Shown here: positions 1-10,583 of the stretch, one piece after another
How positions within the stretch are numbered: the stretch's first letter is position 1
Layout: each line of letters opens with the position of its first letter
NCBI GenBank assembly: GCA_018894105.1
Contig: CM032121.1
Span: 39,588,230-39,652,229, forward strand
DNA from: Jacaranda mimosifolia
Taxonomy: Eukaryota > Streptophyta > Magnoliopsida > Lamiales > Bignoniaceae
DNA: 64,000 nucleotides
Direction: 5' to 3'
The notes under the pieces: generated by a model
What the model was told of the DNA's origin: nothing
Database searches by the model: none
The model's input: only the letters and a program-made list of their open reading frames with translations
Made by a program: the position numbers and the translations under genes

Positions 1-41
1 TATGAAGCTGCTGAGCAGAACATGTTATGCGTGCATCCTGG

Positions 42-557
42 ATCCAAAGCTCATAAGGTTACAAGTTACTTAAAATATTTTATAAAATATTTAAAAATTT
101 ACAAGATATTATAAAATATCTAATAAATTATTTAAAAAATATTTTATAAACTCTCAGAATAAAATATGATAAAATCTTATAAATTATTTTTAAAAAAAAG
201 ATCACTTAGTTCCGTTCATATGCGGAGGAAGAGCGTTCGATCAGCAAACTATTATGCATTCTTTCAAGGGTAGTTGCTTCTAAGCAAACCTCTCCTGGCT
301 GTCTCTGCACCCCTACCTTTTTTATCACTGAACAATCATTTAGGGGCTTTAGCTGGTGATTCGGGCTATTTTCCTCTCAACAATGAAGCTTATCCCCCAA
401 CATCGTAAATAGTTCCAAAATTTATTTTTAAGATCTTAACAAATTCTTACAATCTTAACTTACATCATCTTATTTTATCCAAACACTTTAAGAGTTCATT
501 TTTAAGTTCTAATAGTATTTTATAAGATATTCTAAATAAGTTTAACCAAATACCCTC
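42..557. mobile_element. Degenerate Tourist-like MITE (family M1), split by plastid-derived DNA
   Basis: Both flanks of the plastid fragment at about 203-404 are AT-rich and rich in TTATAAAATAT-type words, as in the better copy at 21142-21528. The right end reads AAATACCCTC followed by TTA (558-560), which matches the terminal repeat and TTA target duplication of that family. The left terminus is not clear. Calling this one element interrupted by the plastid fragment is an inference. Confidence 0.45.
203..404 (-). pseudogene. NUPT: fragment of plastid 23S rRNA gene (rrn23)
   Basis: Read on the minus strand, this stretch follows domain II of plastid 23S rRNA. Recognisable words are GGGGGATAAGCTTCATTG, CACCAGCTAAAGCCCCTAAA, AGGTAGGGGTGCAGAGACAG and the region around GATCGAACGCTCTT. 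Several changes from the conserved rRNA, such as GCGTAATAGCTCACTG altered to GCATAATAGTTTGCTG, show an old, non-functional nuclear copy. The match is from memory of the plastid rRNA, so a mitochondrial copy of plastid DNA cannot be excluded. About 200 bp survive, too little for a working rRNA. Confidence 0.8.
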
Positions 558-750
558 TTAGTGACGAGAATGTTGAAGAAAATCAAATCCACACATACCA
601 TTCATGTTAAACACAACTGCATTCAGAACAGTCAACACATACTAAGCCAATCGCACGGACATAACAACCCAAACCAGGTAACACAAAATTACCAAGACTT
701 TATTAGCATAACATCCATACTTGTTGAGCAAAGCAGCAATGCGGACCACT

Positions 751-1767
751 CTAAGCAGAAGTTTTGGCAACTGCTCCAGCTTCGGTTAGCAACGGAACAA
801 GCTTTCCTTCCTTGTGCATCGCAGTTGTTGCTGCAAAATATGCGAGTATTATTTGGACATGGAGCGAAAAAGAACACCAATTGAGTATGCTAATTCACAG
901 TAACAGTAATGTTGAGCGTAATACCATCACAGCCACCAATGTGCTTCCCACCAACGAACACATTTGGCACAGTGCGCTGTCCGGTCCACTCAGCCAGAGC
1001 AGATTGTATCTCACTTCCATCGCCTTCATGGTTATAGAAACAGATCCAAATTTTCAGTAATCTAATCTTGCATTTACTAATAAAGGTATTTGGAGAAAAA
1101 TCGCATATCAGAAACACGAGTTCAGGCATAAAACATTGAATGATTTTTCACAAACAAAAATTTAACGGCAGCAGTTGTGGAAACTATTAAACAATTCATG
1201 GAAATATAGCCTGGAATTAGAACTAGAAAATTTTCTATTCGAGTAGATTTTCCAATTTCATGAGCAATTCATGGATCTGAATACACTGTCAAAATTCACA
1301 AAAATTGTTTCTAATTTTAAATAAAAAATCTTTGAATCAACGCATACACGCGAGAGAAGAAAGGAACAAAGAACAAACCCTCAGTATCCAGCTCAATCGC
1401 CTTGAAGGAGGCGCCGAGCTCCGTCAGCAATTTCTTCACGCTCACGCAGAACGGACAGTAGCTCTTGCTGCCACCACCAGAGAACAGTACAGATCCATAC
1501 GTCTTTCAGTCAAAAATTTAAATTCACAATTCCACACACAAAATATAATTCCTCCTCCGACAACTTTCTTATTCTCATTAAAATCAAAATTTACTCAACC
1601 TATATTCAACATCCATTACAATTCAAAAAATCACCGAATAACCCTACCTATGTCGTACAAATTTTCAGCTCAAACTTTACTAACATATAAATGCACACTG
1701 AGAGAGATAACCTGAAGACGACGACGGAGTTTGCAGCAACGGTTTCCTTAGCCTTGGGAAGCGCCAT
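751..1767 (-). CDS. GRXC2: Class I glutaredoxin, GRXC2-type (CPFC)
   Basis: This is a small dithiol glutaredoxin that uses glutathione to reduce protein disulfides and mixed disulfides, probably in the cytosol. Exons on the minus strand are 1767-1712, 1467-1379, 1023-925 and 830-751. All splice at GT/AG, and they join to 324 nt (107 codons plus stop). Visible motifs are the active site YCPFC (C23, C26), the TVP glutathione-binding loop (66-68) and GGCD (78-81) with the extra C-terminal cysteine. There is no transit peptide: only about 15 residues precede the VVVFSKSYC strand. Length and motifs fit plant GRXC2 rather than the CC-type (ROXY) or CGFS classes. The start at 1767 is the only Met before the first beta strand. 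The next gene (ICDH) is on the same strand 1.7 kb upstream. The exact subclass is from family knowledge. Confidence 0.93.
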
Positions 1768-2486
1768 ACCTCTCTGTCCTAATCAATCGATTTTTCAACC
1801 TCAATTGAAATGAAAAAAGGTTCACAATCTGCGAACAACCGCTGTAGAGATCGATTTATATGTATAATGGAAGATTGGGAGAGAAAAAGGTGAAGTAAAT
1901 GGAAGGAAATTGAATGGGCCAATATGCCAAAAAGCCTGGTCCACTATTTATGAAAAATGGTCCTGTATTCTGGGTAATCAAGTCGGCCGGCCCCGCATGG
2001 TCAAAAGAAGGAAAAGAATTATCAATTATGTAAAGTTCAGATATGACATTTAAAAGAATCCAAGTGAAAATAATTGGGCCACGACATTGTGAAGTATGAT
2101 GAACTACTTGCTTTTTAAAAAGATAAGGAAAATAATAGGCACCTTTAACCAATGTAAACGTTTTCAGACCAGAAGGGAAAGCAGAAACTTCCAGACACCG
2201 TGGTCAATATCAACTCAATTGTGATATTTTGAATAGTTTTCAGATGAATGAGTAAAAAGGAGAAAAATAAAGATGCGGATATGCGTTTCAAAAATAAATA
2301 AATAAAGGAAAAGAAAAGGAACCGAATATACACTTGCTTTGCCCTCTTTTTTTTTTTTGCCCTTCTTGGAATTTTCTTCATATGCTTATTTTTTGAGATA
2401 AGTGTAATGGAATAAGATTTTCTTCTTCTTCTTCTTCCAAATCAGAAGAGTACAAAAGGAATTTTAACACAATAACTAAAGCTATG

Positions 2487-2536
2487 TTTGGTTACATTTT
2501 GGGATAACAATTTTGTTTTCCCAAAATATAACCAAA
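2487..2536. repeat. Short perfect-type foldback
   Basis: TTTGGTTACATTTTGGGA at 2487-2504 pairs with 2519-2536 in inverted orientation with one mismatch and a 14-nt loop. It resembles the terminal sequence of small MITEs, but no second end was identified. Confidence 0.6.
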
Positions 2537-2797
2537 TATACAAAAAAAATTCTTCCAAAATGATAAATTAAATTTATTAAAATACCCTCTTTTATCTTTC
2601 ATTACCTCAAAACTTCCCTTGTTTTCAATATATACATATATATTTTATTATTATTCTAATAATAAAAAAATCACTCAATTTTATTCACCCCAAAAATGCA
2701 TTAATTTGAGTATTATAGTAAAATTTATCTCCTCATAAAACATGAACAAACATACTAAATTTTCCTAAGTTAATTTTTTTACTATTTCCAAAATATA

Positions 2798-3252
2798 AGG
2801 GTTTGTTTAGCAGCATTTTGGGCATTTTTTAAAAGAAATTTTGGGAGAATGAATTTTTGGGAGAAAACTTGAAAAAATTGTCAATTGTTTGTTTATGTTT
2901 TGAAAAAATAGAAAAGAATTAATTGAAAATGAATTGTTTGTTTGTTAAAGTTTTGATGGAGGAACAAGTTTTACTGTAAATGTCAAATTAATTACTTTTT
3001 TGTTGAGTTTGTAGAAAAAAACTATTTTTTTACTTAACGTATATATATATATACTTGATGGTGTGTATATATATATACTCGAGTGTTAAGTAGAATAAAG
3101 TAATGTATAGAGATTTTTTGAGATTGAATTCGAAAGATTTTTTAGATATAAATTTTTTGTATTTTGAGAAAATAATTGAAGAATGTGTAAATTTTTTTAA
3201 ATTGTTTTGAGAGTTGGGAAATATTTTCCCAAAATGCTAGTGAACAAAGTCT
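2798..3252. mobile_element. Non-autonomous TIR element (MITE), TTTGTT...GCATTTTGGG ends
   Basis: The left end AGGGTTTGTTTAGCAGCATT and the inverted right end AGACTTTGTTCACTAGCATT match at roughly 20 of 25 positions including the following TTGGG. The interior is AT-rich and non-coding. I could not define a target duplication. Confidence 0.6.
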
Positions 3253-3507
3253 AAAAAAACATGTATCCCACACTCCAACACAAATTTCATATCTCCAATC
3301 CCACTCTCAAAATTCATTCTAGATGTCAAACACCCACGAGTACAAATTTAACTTGCAATCTCCTAGTATAATCTTTTTATTTTATTATAGAATAAAGCAG
3401 ATACCAATTAGAGCATCTGTAGAAGTTCATGTACAAAGACATCACTAGCTATGTTGTCAAAATGGCTTTTATTCTTGCTACCACGCACAAAAACTGTGAG
3501 TGAAATT

Positions 3508-6500
3508 TTAGGCAGGTATGGGAGCACGGAGTTTTGACTCGAGATTTTGTGCGACGGCATCGACGAATTCTTCGGTGCTCAAATAGAACTCTCGTGAAAC
3601 CCTGCAGAGAAACCACAATGCTTAGAAACTGCAAGCAGTTATTATCATCTGCATTCAGAACTATGAGAATGAGGCCATTGGGTTTTAAGAAACTAGTAAC
3701 TCTTAAATGCAAAAGTTAGATCACCAAATGATTGAATCCTGAAATGTTTGTTCTTCCAGTTATCATTCATCAGATTAACAGTATCAATTGAACGTTGACA
3801 ACATGATCGATACAACCCGTACAATTTAATTATTTATGTATAAATTACAGCTTTTTTAGGTGCTTCCAGTTTCATTAAAGAACAGCCATCAAATAGAGTT
3901 GCAGATGCAGATAAGATAAAACGGGCTAAAATTTGGTTTGTGCAAGCTGTCTTCTAACAAAGCATCAAGTGAATTCTTAGAATGGGGAGAGCACAACTTA
4001 CTTCGGCCCATGAATCAAAATGGCTAGATCCTTGGTCATCTTTCCAGATTCCACGGTCTCGACGCATGCTGCTTCTAGCTTGTGAGCAAAATCTAACAGC
4101 TTTTCATTTCCATCGAGATTGGCCCTGATAGAGATGTTGGAATGCATGATGATTAGCGTGAAATAAGGGATTCAAGCACATTAAATCAGGTTCCGAAAAG
4201 CATACAAACACTTAAGATTAAGAACAAGAGAATCATGATGATAATATGTCACTGAGCAAGGGTATTAACAATATACAAAAATCTCAAATATGCAGTTCTA
4301 TTTGAAAATAGGTACAAAATTTTGGAACTAGAGTTCTAACAGGTTTAGATCCAAGACATCAATGAAGTAATCACTTAAATAATTTGGAACTAGGTTTCTA
4401 ACAGGTTTAGACACAAGACATCAATGCATTAATCACTTAAAAGTGAAACTGGAGATCAACAAATATTTGAAGTAAACAAGGGGGAAAAGTATATCCTACA
4501 CATTTAAGCTACAATTCCCCACTCAGATTTAAATAATTGCAGCAAACTGCTGTCTCCAGGAGCCTTAGGACATAAATCAAGTAGTTGCTTGTCCGCAAAG
4601 TTTTAAAGATTCAAAAAGAGCATCATGGCCCCAAAACATTATATAAATCAGAAGAAATAAACTAACCTATGTTCTAATCCACGTGTCCATGCAAAGATAG
4701 AAGCAATACTATTGGTGCTGGTTTCTTGTCCCTTCTGATGCAATCTAAAATGACGCATTACAGTCCCATGAGCTGCCTCTGCTTCTAATGTTTTACCATC
4801 ACCCGACAACTGCCAAGCAGACATGTCAGGAATACAATTTTGAGAAAAACCAAAAGATGTCATAAGATAGGCATCCGTAATTCCAAAGTAGGACTAACCA
4901 AAACAGAAGTCATGAGCCCAAGAGAACCAAATCCTGCACATAGCAAAGGAATATCAGCAATCTTCCAACTTTGAACAAATTGTTACCATTGAAGTTTCCA
5001 AAGCATGAACAGCACTGGAAGAATACTTCAGATCATGTAATGAGATAGAGAACACATTTGGATTCTATTAGTTCAGCCTCTGACCTAAGCCTAGTTCATC
5101 ACTAAATTAAGGAAATCAAATTGCCCCACTGAAGGTTTCTTATCACTTTTCATGTACATCCATGAATACTAGTGAACATTCTAACATCGTAATCAAGGTC
5201 CAAAATGTTAGAACACAAATTTGACAGGATATTTTATTGAGTTAAGAACCATGATACTCTTCCAAGTCGACTAGAGTTTGGAGATAACTGACTTGTAGGC
5301 TTCAGTAAAATTCACATTGTAGGTATATTTAATTTGGTATGCCGGCCTAGACTATACATGTCAGCTTAATATGTTTAATTCTGGACGCCTTCAAGTGAAT
5401 AGCTACCTTTAACAGAACCTCTCGGTGCAGTTTTATATAGACTATATGTAATTCAGCTACTGATTTCAAGTCGCACATCTAGACTTGTAAAAGAGAAAAT
5501 CAAGAAAGAACGCATTAGCAAAGTAAGGTTAGTGACAGCAGTAGCAGCTTGTCTCTGCTAAGATGCAGAAAACCTGAAAGACAGGATGTATATAAACCAA
5601 GTTCAAAAAAATTAAAGAACTTCCTTTTGCTAATCCAGAAATTCTTTAAACATGATGGGAGTTTCCAAAACCTTGAACAAGGTAAATCCTAACGCATTAA
5701 ACTATGATTAAGTTAATAAAATCATCATAATATCTTAAAACTCATTGGAAATATTATTTGCCATTAATATATCATTTTCCAGATAAAATCACCTTGAGCA
5801 AGTAAATCACTCTGCACATCTCCGTCATAGTTTTTACAAGCCCAAACATATCCACCTTCACTTTTAAGCGCATATGCCACCATGTCATCAATCAATCGAT
5901 GCTCATACCTAAGCAAAAGCAAGGAAGTTACCGTAAACATGACAGAGAATAATGTGGATGGGCATATGGAACTATTCTACATCACAGAATAAGCATAACC
6001 ATATTGAATGTTCTTCAAACTTTTCCTTCCACTTTTCTTCGTATACCTCTTGAAATATATCCTTGAACCTGGCATATTCAAAGGGTGATTTGAATGCTGT
6101 GATTCATTTTATGTTTAGAAATATGCAACACTCAGCCATGGTTTACAAGAGACAACAATGTATTACCTTCCATCATACTTCTTAAGAATGGTATTTTTTG
6201 TGCTCAAATAGAGAGGCAACTTTTTCCCAAATGCCATTGCCATTGATGATTCCGCGAATGCCCTAATAGACTGATAGATTATCACAAGAATTAGGAAAAG
6301 AGGCAGACAAATATTGGATGTGTATTCCAAGAAAAGATATCAATTGGTGAGAACATTAGCAAATTGATGAACCTGGTCAACATTATACATGGCAAGGGCA
6401 ACTCCTGGACCTTTAAAATCATACACATCTAGCTCTAAGGGTCCATCCCCATTTTCTGGCTCTAAGAAACAAATCCAAGAAAATCTTTATAAGCACTCTT

Positions 6501-8135
6501 TGTTCTCGAAATATAGTCACATTTCATTGAACCCAATCAGCTCACCAAAAACCATTTTAAGTTTTCCAGGTCCTTTTATAATTGTGTCAGTGGCACGATA
6601 TTGATCACCAAAGGCATGTCTGCCTACACAAATGGGTTTCCTCCAGCCTGCAAAATGGGATCACAACAGCTAAAATGTGTTTCAAATGTCTTACTTTCAT
6701 TCACAAAAAAAAAAAAAAAAGAAGCAAGATTTTACCTGGAACAATTCTGGGAATATTTCGGCACAAAATTGGCTCGCGGAAAACAGTTCCTAGAAAGAAT
6801 GGTTGTACACAAACAATGAGTTGGTAAAACTATGTTATCCTCCATGGTATATAACACAACAGGAAACCATAAACAATGATAACTTGATACTATGACCATA
6901 CATCAGCAAATTGTTACCTACAGACCATTTAATATATTTCTGATTGTGCCATTGGGGCTCCTCCACATAGCTTTTAGTCCAAATTCCTTGACTCTGGCCT
7001 CATCTGAAACAATAAGATTGGGCTTTTTTTCTCTTCTAACCACAATAAAACATCTCAAATCAGGCACAAAATGGGGAACAACTAACCTGGAGTAATTGTA
7101 GCACATTTTATGGCAACATTGTACCTAGATAGAATGCCCACGAGGACTTAGAATGTCAAACGCGCCATGAAAATTAACATTTTATAGCAAGATTTTAATT
7201 GATCTGTCTTGTAGTATAACATAAGAATCTTTCAATAGCATATTACAACTAGACAAGAAAGAAGAGTGGATTTTATTTTTTTTGGTGGTGGGGAGGAAGG
7301 GGGGGCAGGTTTCAACTTATTTTCCTGCTGAATGAGCTACAGCTTACACTTTCCAGTAGCACTTGAAAAATGTGGTCCCCTGAAAGCGAGTTAATTATCA
7401 ACGAATAGACTCCAGTACAACCCAGCTTTTAGACAATATATGCATAGACCCCAAAGTAATCTTGCTTTCACATGCCATTTAATTATCTAGAGCAAGAAAG
7501 ACATAACATCTATCAGCAGAATTTGAAACCCATCTGATGATCCTAGGCATGCTCTCCACCAGCACCTCTGGACTACCATAAATCCACATATAACTATTAG
7601 CTGCAAGAAGCTCTAAACATAATTATTTGCTGGAAACCACACTCAAACAACTGCAACTACACAACAAATTTAAAATGATTATGTTAATATCCCAGCGTTG
7701 CATTAACTTAGCACAAACCCAAGACACCAGAAAACATACTCGACAGAAATCATATAAGAGATCCAAAGACAAATAAGAATCCGCAAACTTACTCAAGTGC
7801 AGCTTCCGCACTCTCAACAGTAACTTTATCATCAGTAGCATCACGATTCAATATCCCTAAGTCAAAATACTTTATGTCCAACTCCAGATACGGAAATATC
7901 AACTGCATTCATGCCGAATCAATGTAATAAACAATCGATAACACAATCAAACACTGTACAAAAAAATGAAAACACGACAGTGGTGAGCTCACTGTACGCA
8001 CCTTGTCTTTAATCATTTTCCATATAACTCGCGTCATCTCATCGCCTAAGCTTGTCCAGACACACAAAAAACAAAAACAATTAAAACCAAATAAAGTAAA
8101 TTCAGTCCGTTTGGCAATTCGTGACAAAAAAAAAA

Positions 8136-8173
<38 letters not shown>

Positions 8174-8401
8174 TAATATTAGTCTACCGTCCATTTCGAC
8201 GACGGGGTTCTGAACTCGAACTTTATCAACCGCGGCGGCTGCGAAGCAGCGAATGGAGGCATTTGGGAAACGATACGGAAGAGAAAGATTGCTTGTTAAA
8301 AAGGATTGATTGGAGAGTATCCGATTGTGAGGGATTGGTAGTCTAGGGTTTCTGAGGGCCAGAAATGGTTGCGAACTAAGTGCTCCGGTGGCGATGCTCA
8401 T
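3508..8401 (-). CDS. NADP-dependent isocitrate dehydrogenase, plastid/mitochondrial
   Basis: Oxidatively decarboxylates isocitrate to 2-oxoglutarate with reduction of NADP. Fifteen GT/AG exons on the minus strand: 8401-8188, 8045-8002, 7902-7793, 7124-7087, 7003-6926, 6789-6736, 6647-6546, 6461-6373, 6270-6167, 6068-6000, 5908-5793, 4933-4899, 4809-4667, 4124-4002 and 3601-3508. They join in frame to 1413 nt (470 aa). Seen: PVVEMDGDEMTR at the core N-terminus, substrate motif RSPNGTIRN (150-158), [12 protein letters not shown], the IDH/IMDH signature starting [11 protein letters not shown] (327-337) and [12 protein letters not shown]. The roughly 60-residue Ser/Arg-rich leader lacks acidic residues and fits an organellar transit peptide. 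Start chosen at 8401 because a TATA box lies at 8456-8462; in-frame Mets also occur at 8437 and 8560. The Arabidopsis homologue (At5g14590, from memory) is reported as organellar. Confidence 0.95.
8129..8174. repeat. Compound microsatellite (A)n(TA)n(GA)n in ICDH intron 1
   Basis: A poly-A run passes into about eight TA units and then about eleven GA units, just inside the first intron of the ICDH gene. It is likely to be length-polymorphic. Confidence 0.9.
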
Positions 8402-8455
8402 GGCGGCTGGCGGGAGACGGGGGCGGAGGGCGGGCATCAGCTCGACAGTGCTTGA

Positions 8456-8462
8456 TTTTATA
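8456..8462 (-). promoter_or_regulatory. TATA box of the ICDH gene
   Basis: On the minus strand the sequence is TATAAAA, 55 nt upstream of the ATG at 8401. A start site about 30 nt downstream (near 8430) would exclude the upstream Mets at 8437 and 8560 and make 8401 the first AUG of the message. Position and motif are seen; function is inferred. Confidence 0.5.
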
Positions 8463-9440
8463 ACGGAGCTATGGGGTTTAGCAATTTGGACTGCTGATTT
8501 AACTAAACCCTTTACGCCGTTGCGTGATATTGACGGAGTTTTGACGAGCTTCCGACGCATTCGTGCAGACGATTGATTAATCGTTAAATGTAATCGTTAG
8601 TATTAAACCATCACGATTTCTTACTTGAGAGGAAATAAATTGGTTAAAGATAATGAATAACTGCATCCAATAAAATGTTGGATATATTTCTTATCCAATA
8701 AAATGATATTATCAATATTTAGTTGTGACGAATGAGAGATTTGGAAATTCTATTAAGAAAGAATTAGGCAATATTACCCCTAATTTTTTATATAAATTGA
8801 TTGCATTTGTAAGAAATATATATGAGTGTTTTCATACCGAAATAAATGTACCATTTTTTTTTTTCGTTTATTTACACGCATAAGCATACTGAGAGTTCCA
8901 TAAACTTTTGAAACTCAAATATCACACATATAAGTATCAAAACAATATCGCTAGACTAACATGACCACTTGGCATATATATATGTAACAAGGTTTTGACC
9001 TTATACCTTACACACATAAATGTGAAGGTGATGCAATTAAATCAATTTTATTACTTAAGAAAAAGATATTCAAATTTTAATTATAAATTTTCCAATCATA
9101 TTTTGTTGTTTAGCAATTTTATTTTTTCATTGTATATGATCATTTTTAAGAATTAAAAGCATAGATAAATTGTAATTTATATGATGCATTTTTTTTATTT
9201 TTTTTTCCTTCTTAATAGAGACATCATGATTCATTAGTATTTGAACATTGAACTCTACATTAGACTAATTCCACTTAAAATTGATTTGAATGTGTATATT
9301 GACAATGGATGAATAAGATGCGTACAACTAAATTTTTATTATTGTGACTAGAGCTATAATTAATATTAATAATACGTTTTAAATCTTTTTACAAAAGTTC
9401 AATTGATATACTATGATTAGAATTATAATTAACTCGTACC

Positions 9441-10014
9441 CATTGTTTAAAAAATCGGATCGGACTGGTCGGACCTTCAACCTGCTGGCAAAACAGTCCG
9501 ATTTTCTCAAAAAATCAGAAAAATGAAAAAAATGCCATTTTTTTGTAAAAAACGTTCAGACCTGGCCAGTCGGACTGTTGAACCGACCGGTTTTTTCATT
9601 TAATTTTTTATAAAATAATTTATTTATTTTTATATAAGTACAAAGTTTGAAAGTTAAGGTATACTTCACAAGTTATCTAAAAGCAAAAAAAGTTTAATTT
9701 AGAGTTTAGAATTAACTTACACACTTTCAACTTTAAACTTTGGACTTGATATATTTAAATTGTTGTGATAATTTATAATATGAATTTTGAAATTTGGATT
9801 GTAATGTTAGACAATATCATTTAAGCTCTTTATGTTTTATATTTTGATATTTTATTAATTTTTAAGTAATATATATAATATAAATATATATTTTTTGTAA
9901 TTATGACATCACGGTTCAATTGCGATTCAATTACGGTCGACCAACGGTTGAACCAGTGAACCGTGAACCGATAAGTTTTCCGATTCAATGAATGGTCTGA
10001 TTTTTCAAATACTG
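9441..10014. mobile_element. Non-autonomous hAT-like element with perfect 8-bp target duplication
   Basis: Flanked by identical octamers CTCGTACC at 9433-9440 and 10015-10022. The ends are CATTGTTTAAAAAATCGGA and, inverted, CAGTATTTGAAAAATCAGA. Subterminal GGTCGG/CCGACC-type words recur at both ends. The 8-bp duplication assigns it to the hAT superfamily. The 574-bp interior has no transposase. A related element is at 22654-23229. Confidence 0.85.
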
Positions 10015-10323
10015 CTCGTACCATAACTTGTATTATACAATAACATTTTTGTGGAAATTGAATCTATAACCTAAATTTAAGTATAAACTCTCTCTATAAA
10101 CTCAATTTAGGTACAAATTATAGAAATACTGTATACAATTTTGTATAAAATTTAAAATTTCCCATGCATGTATGATATTTGAATTGTAACTTAAAATTAT
10201 GTCAGAAATCAATAAAATACATGAAATATACATATAATAACTAAGTTAAAGAACTTCCCTCAAAGAATGATACATTTCATAGTACATTGAAAAAATAATA
10301 ATAAAAACATTAATTATGCCACG

Positions 10324-10342
10324 TCTCTCTCTCTCTCTCTCT
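10324..10342 (+). promoter_or_regulatory. (TC)n pyrimidine patch upstream of PNPase
   Basis: A pure TC run about 240 nt before the PNPase ATG. Pyrimidine patches are common in plant core promoters and 5' leaders. No TATA box is obvious beside it, so a promoter role is only suggested. Confidence 0.35.
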
Positions 10343-10583
10343 AATTTGATAAGTAATCAAATAACCACTTGACTCTTGCTACAATTTGCTCAAACGAAGT
10401 TGAAGAAGTGGGGGGCGGTGTACCGCCAACACTTGCAGTGCGATGCACCTGATCACAACCTCACTCCTAAAACCCTTTCACCTTTCCAGCATTCTGCTAC
10501 CCGTTTAAACCCTAAAGCCCCCAACGTCTCTCTTTCTCCACTCCCCCACCCCCCCACCCCCCCTTCCCACTCCAACCCTCAAC

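Larger units (their letters stand above)
1768..3507. other. Intergenic: GRXC2 promoter side and ICDH 3' flank
   Basis: No gene is visible. It holds the 5' flank of the glutaredoxin gene, CTT-type microsatellite tracts near 2421-2440, a short foldback (2487-2536), a MITE (2798-3252) and the 3' untranslated side of ICDH. Confidence 0.6.
8402..10583. other. Divergent intergenic region between ICDH and PNPase
   Basis: The two genes are head-to-head, so this 2.2 kb carries both promoters. Apart from the TATA box and the hAT-like element at 9441-10014 it is AT-rich, with no coding signal that I can support. Confidence 0.6.

Noticed and set aside
203..404. Functional rRNA gene
   Set aside because: Only about 200 bp of 23S domain II with many substitutions at conserved sites, inside repeat DNA.
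561..884. Plus-strand open frame across the 3' end of GRXC2
   Set aside because: Antisense to the last glutaredoxin exon and its 3' flank; no domain.
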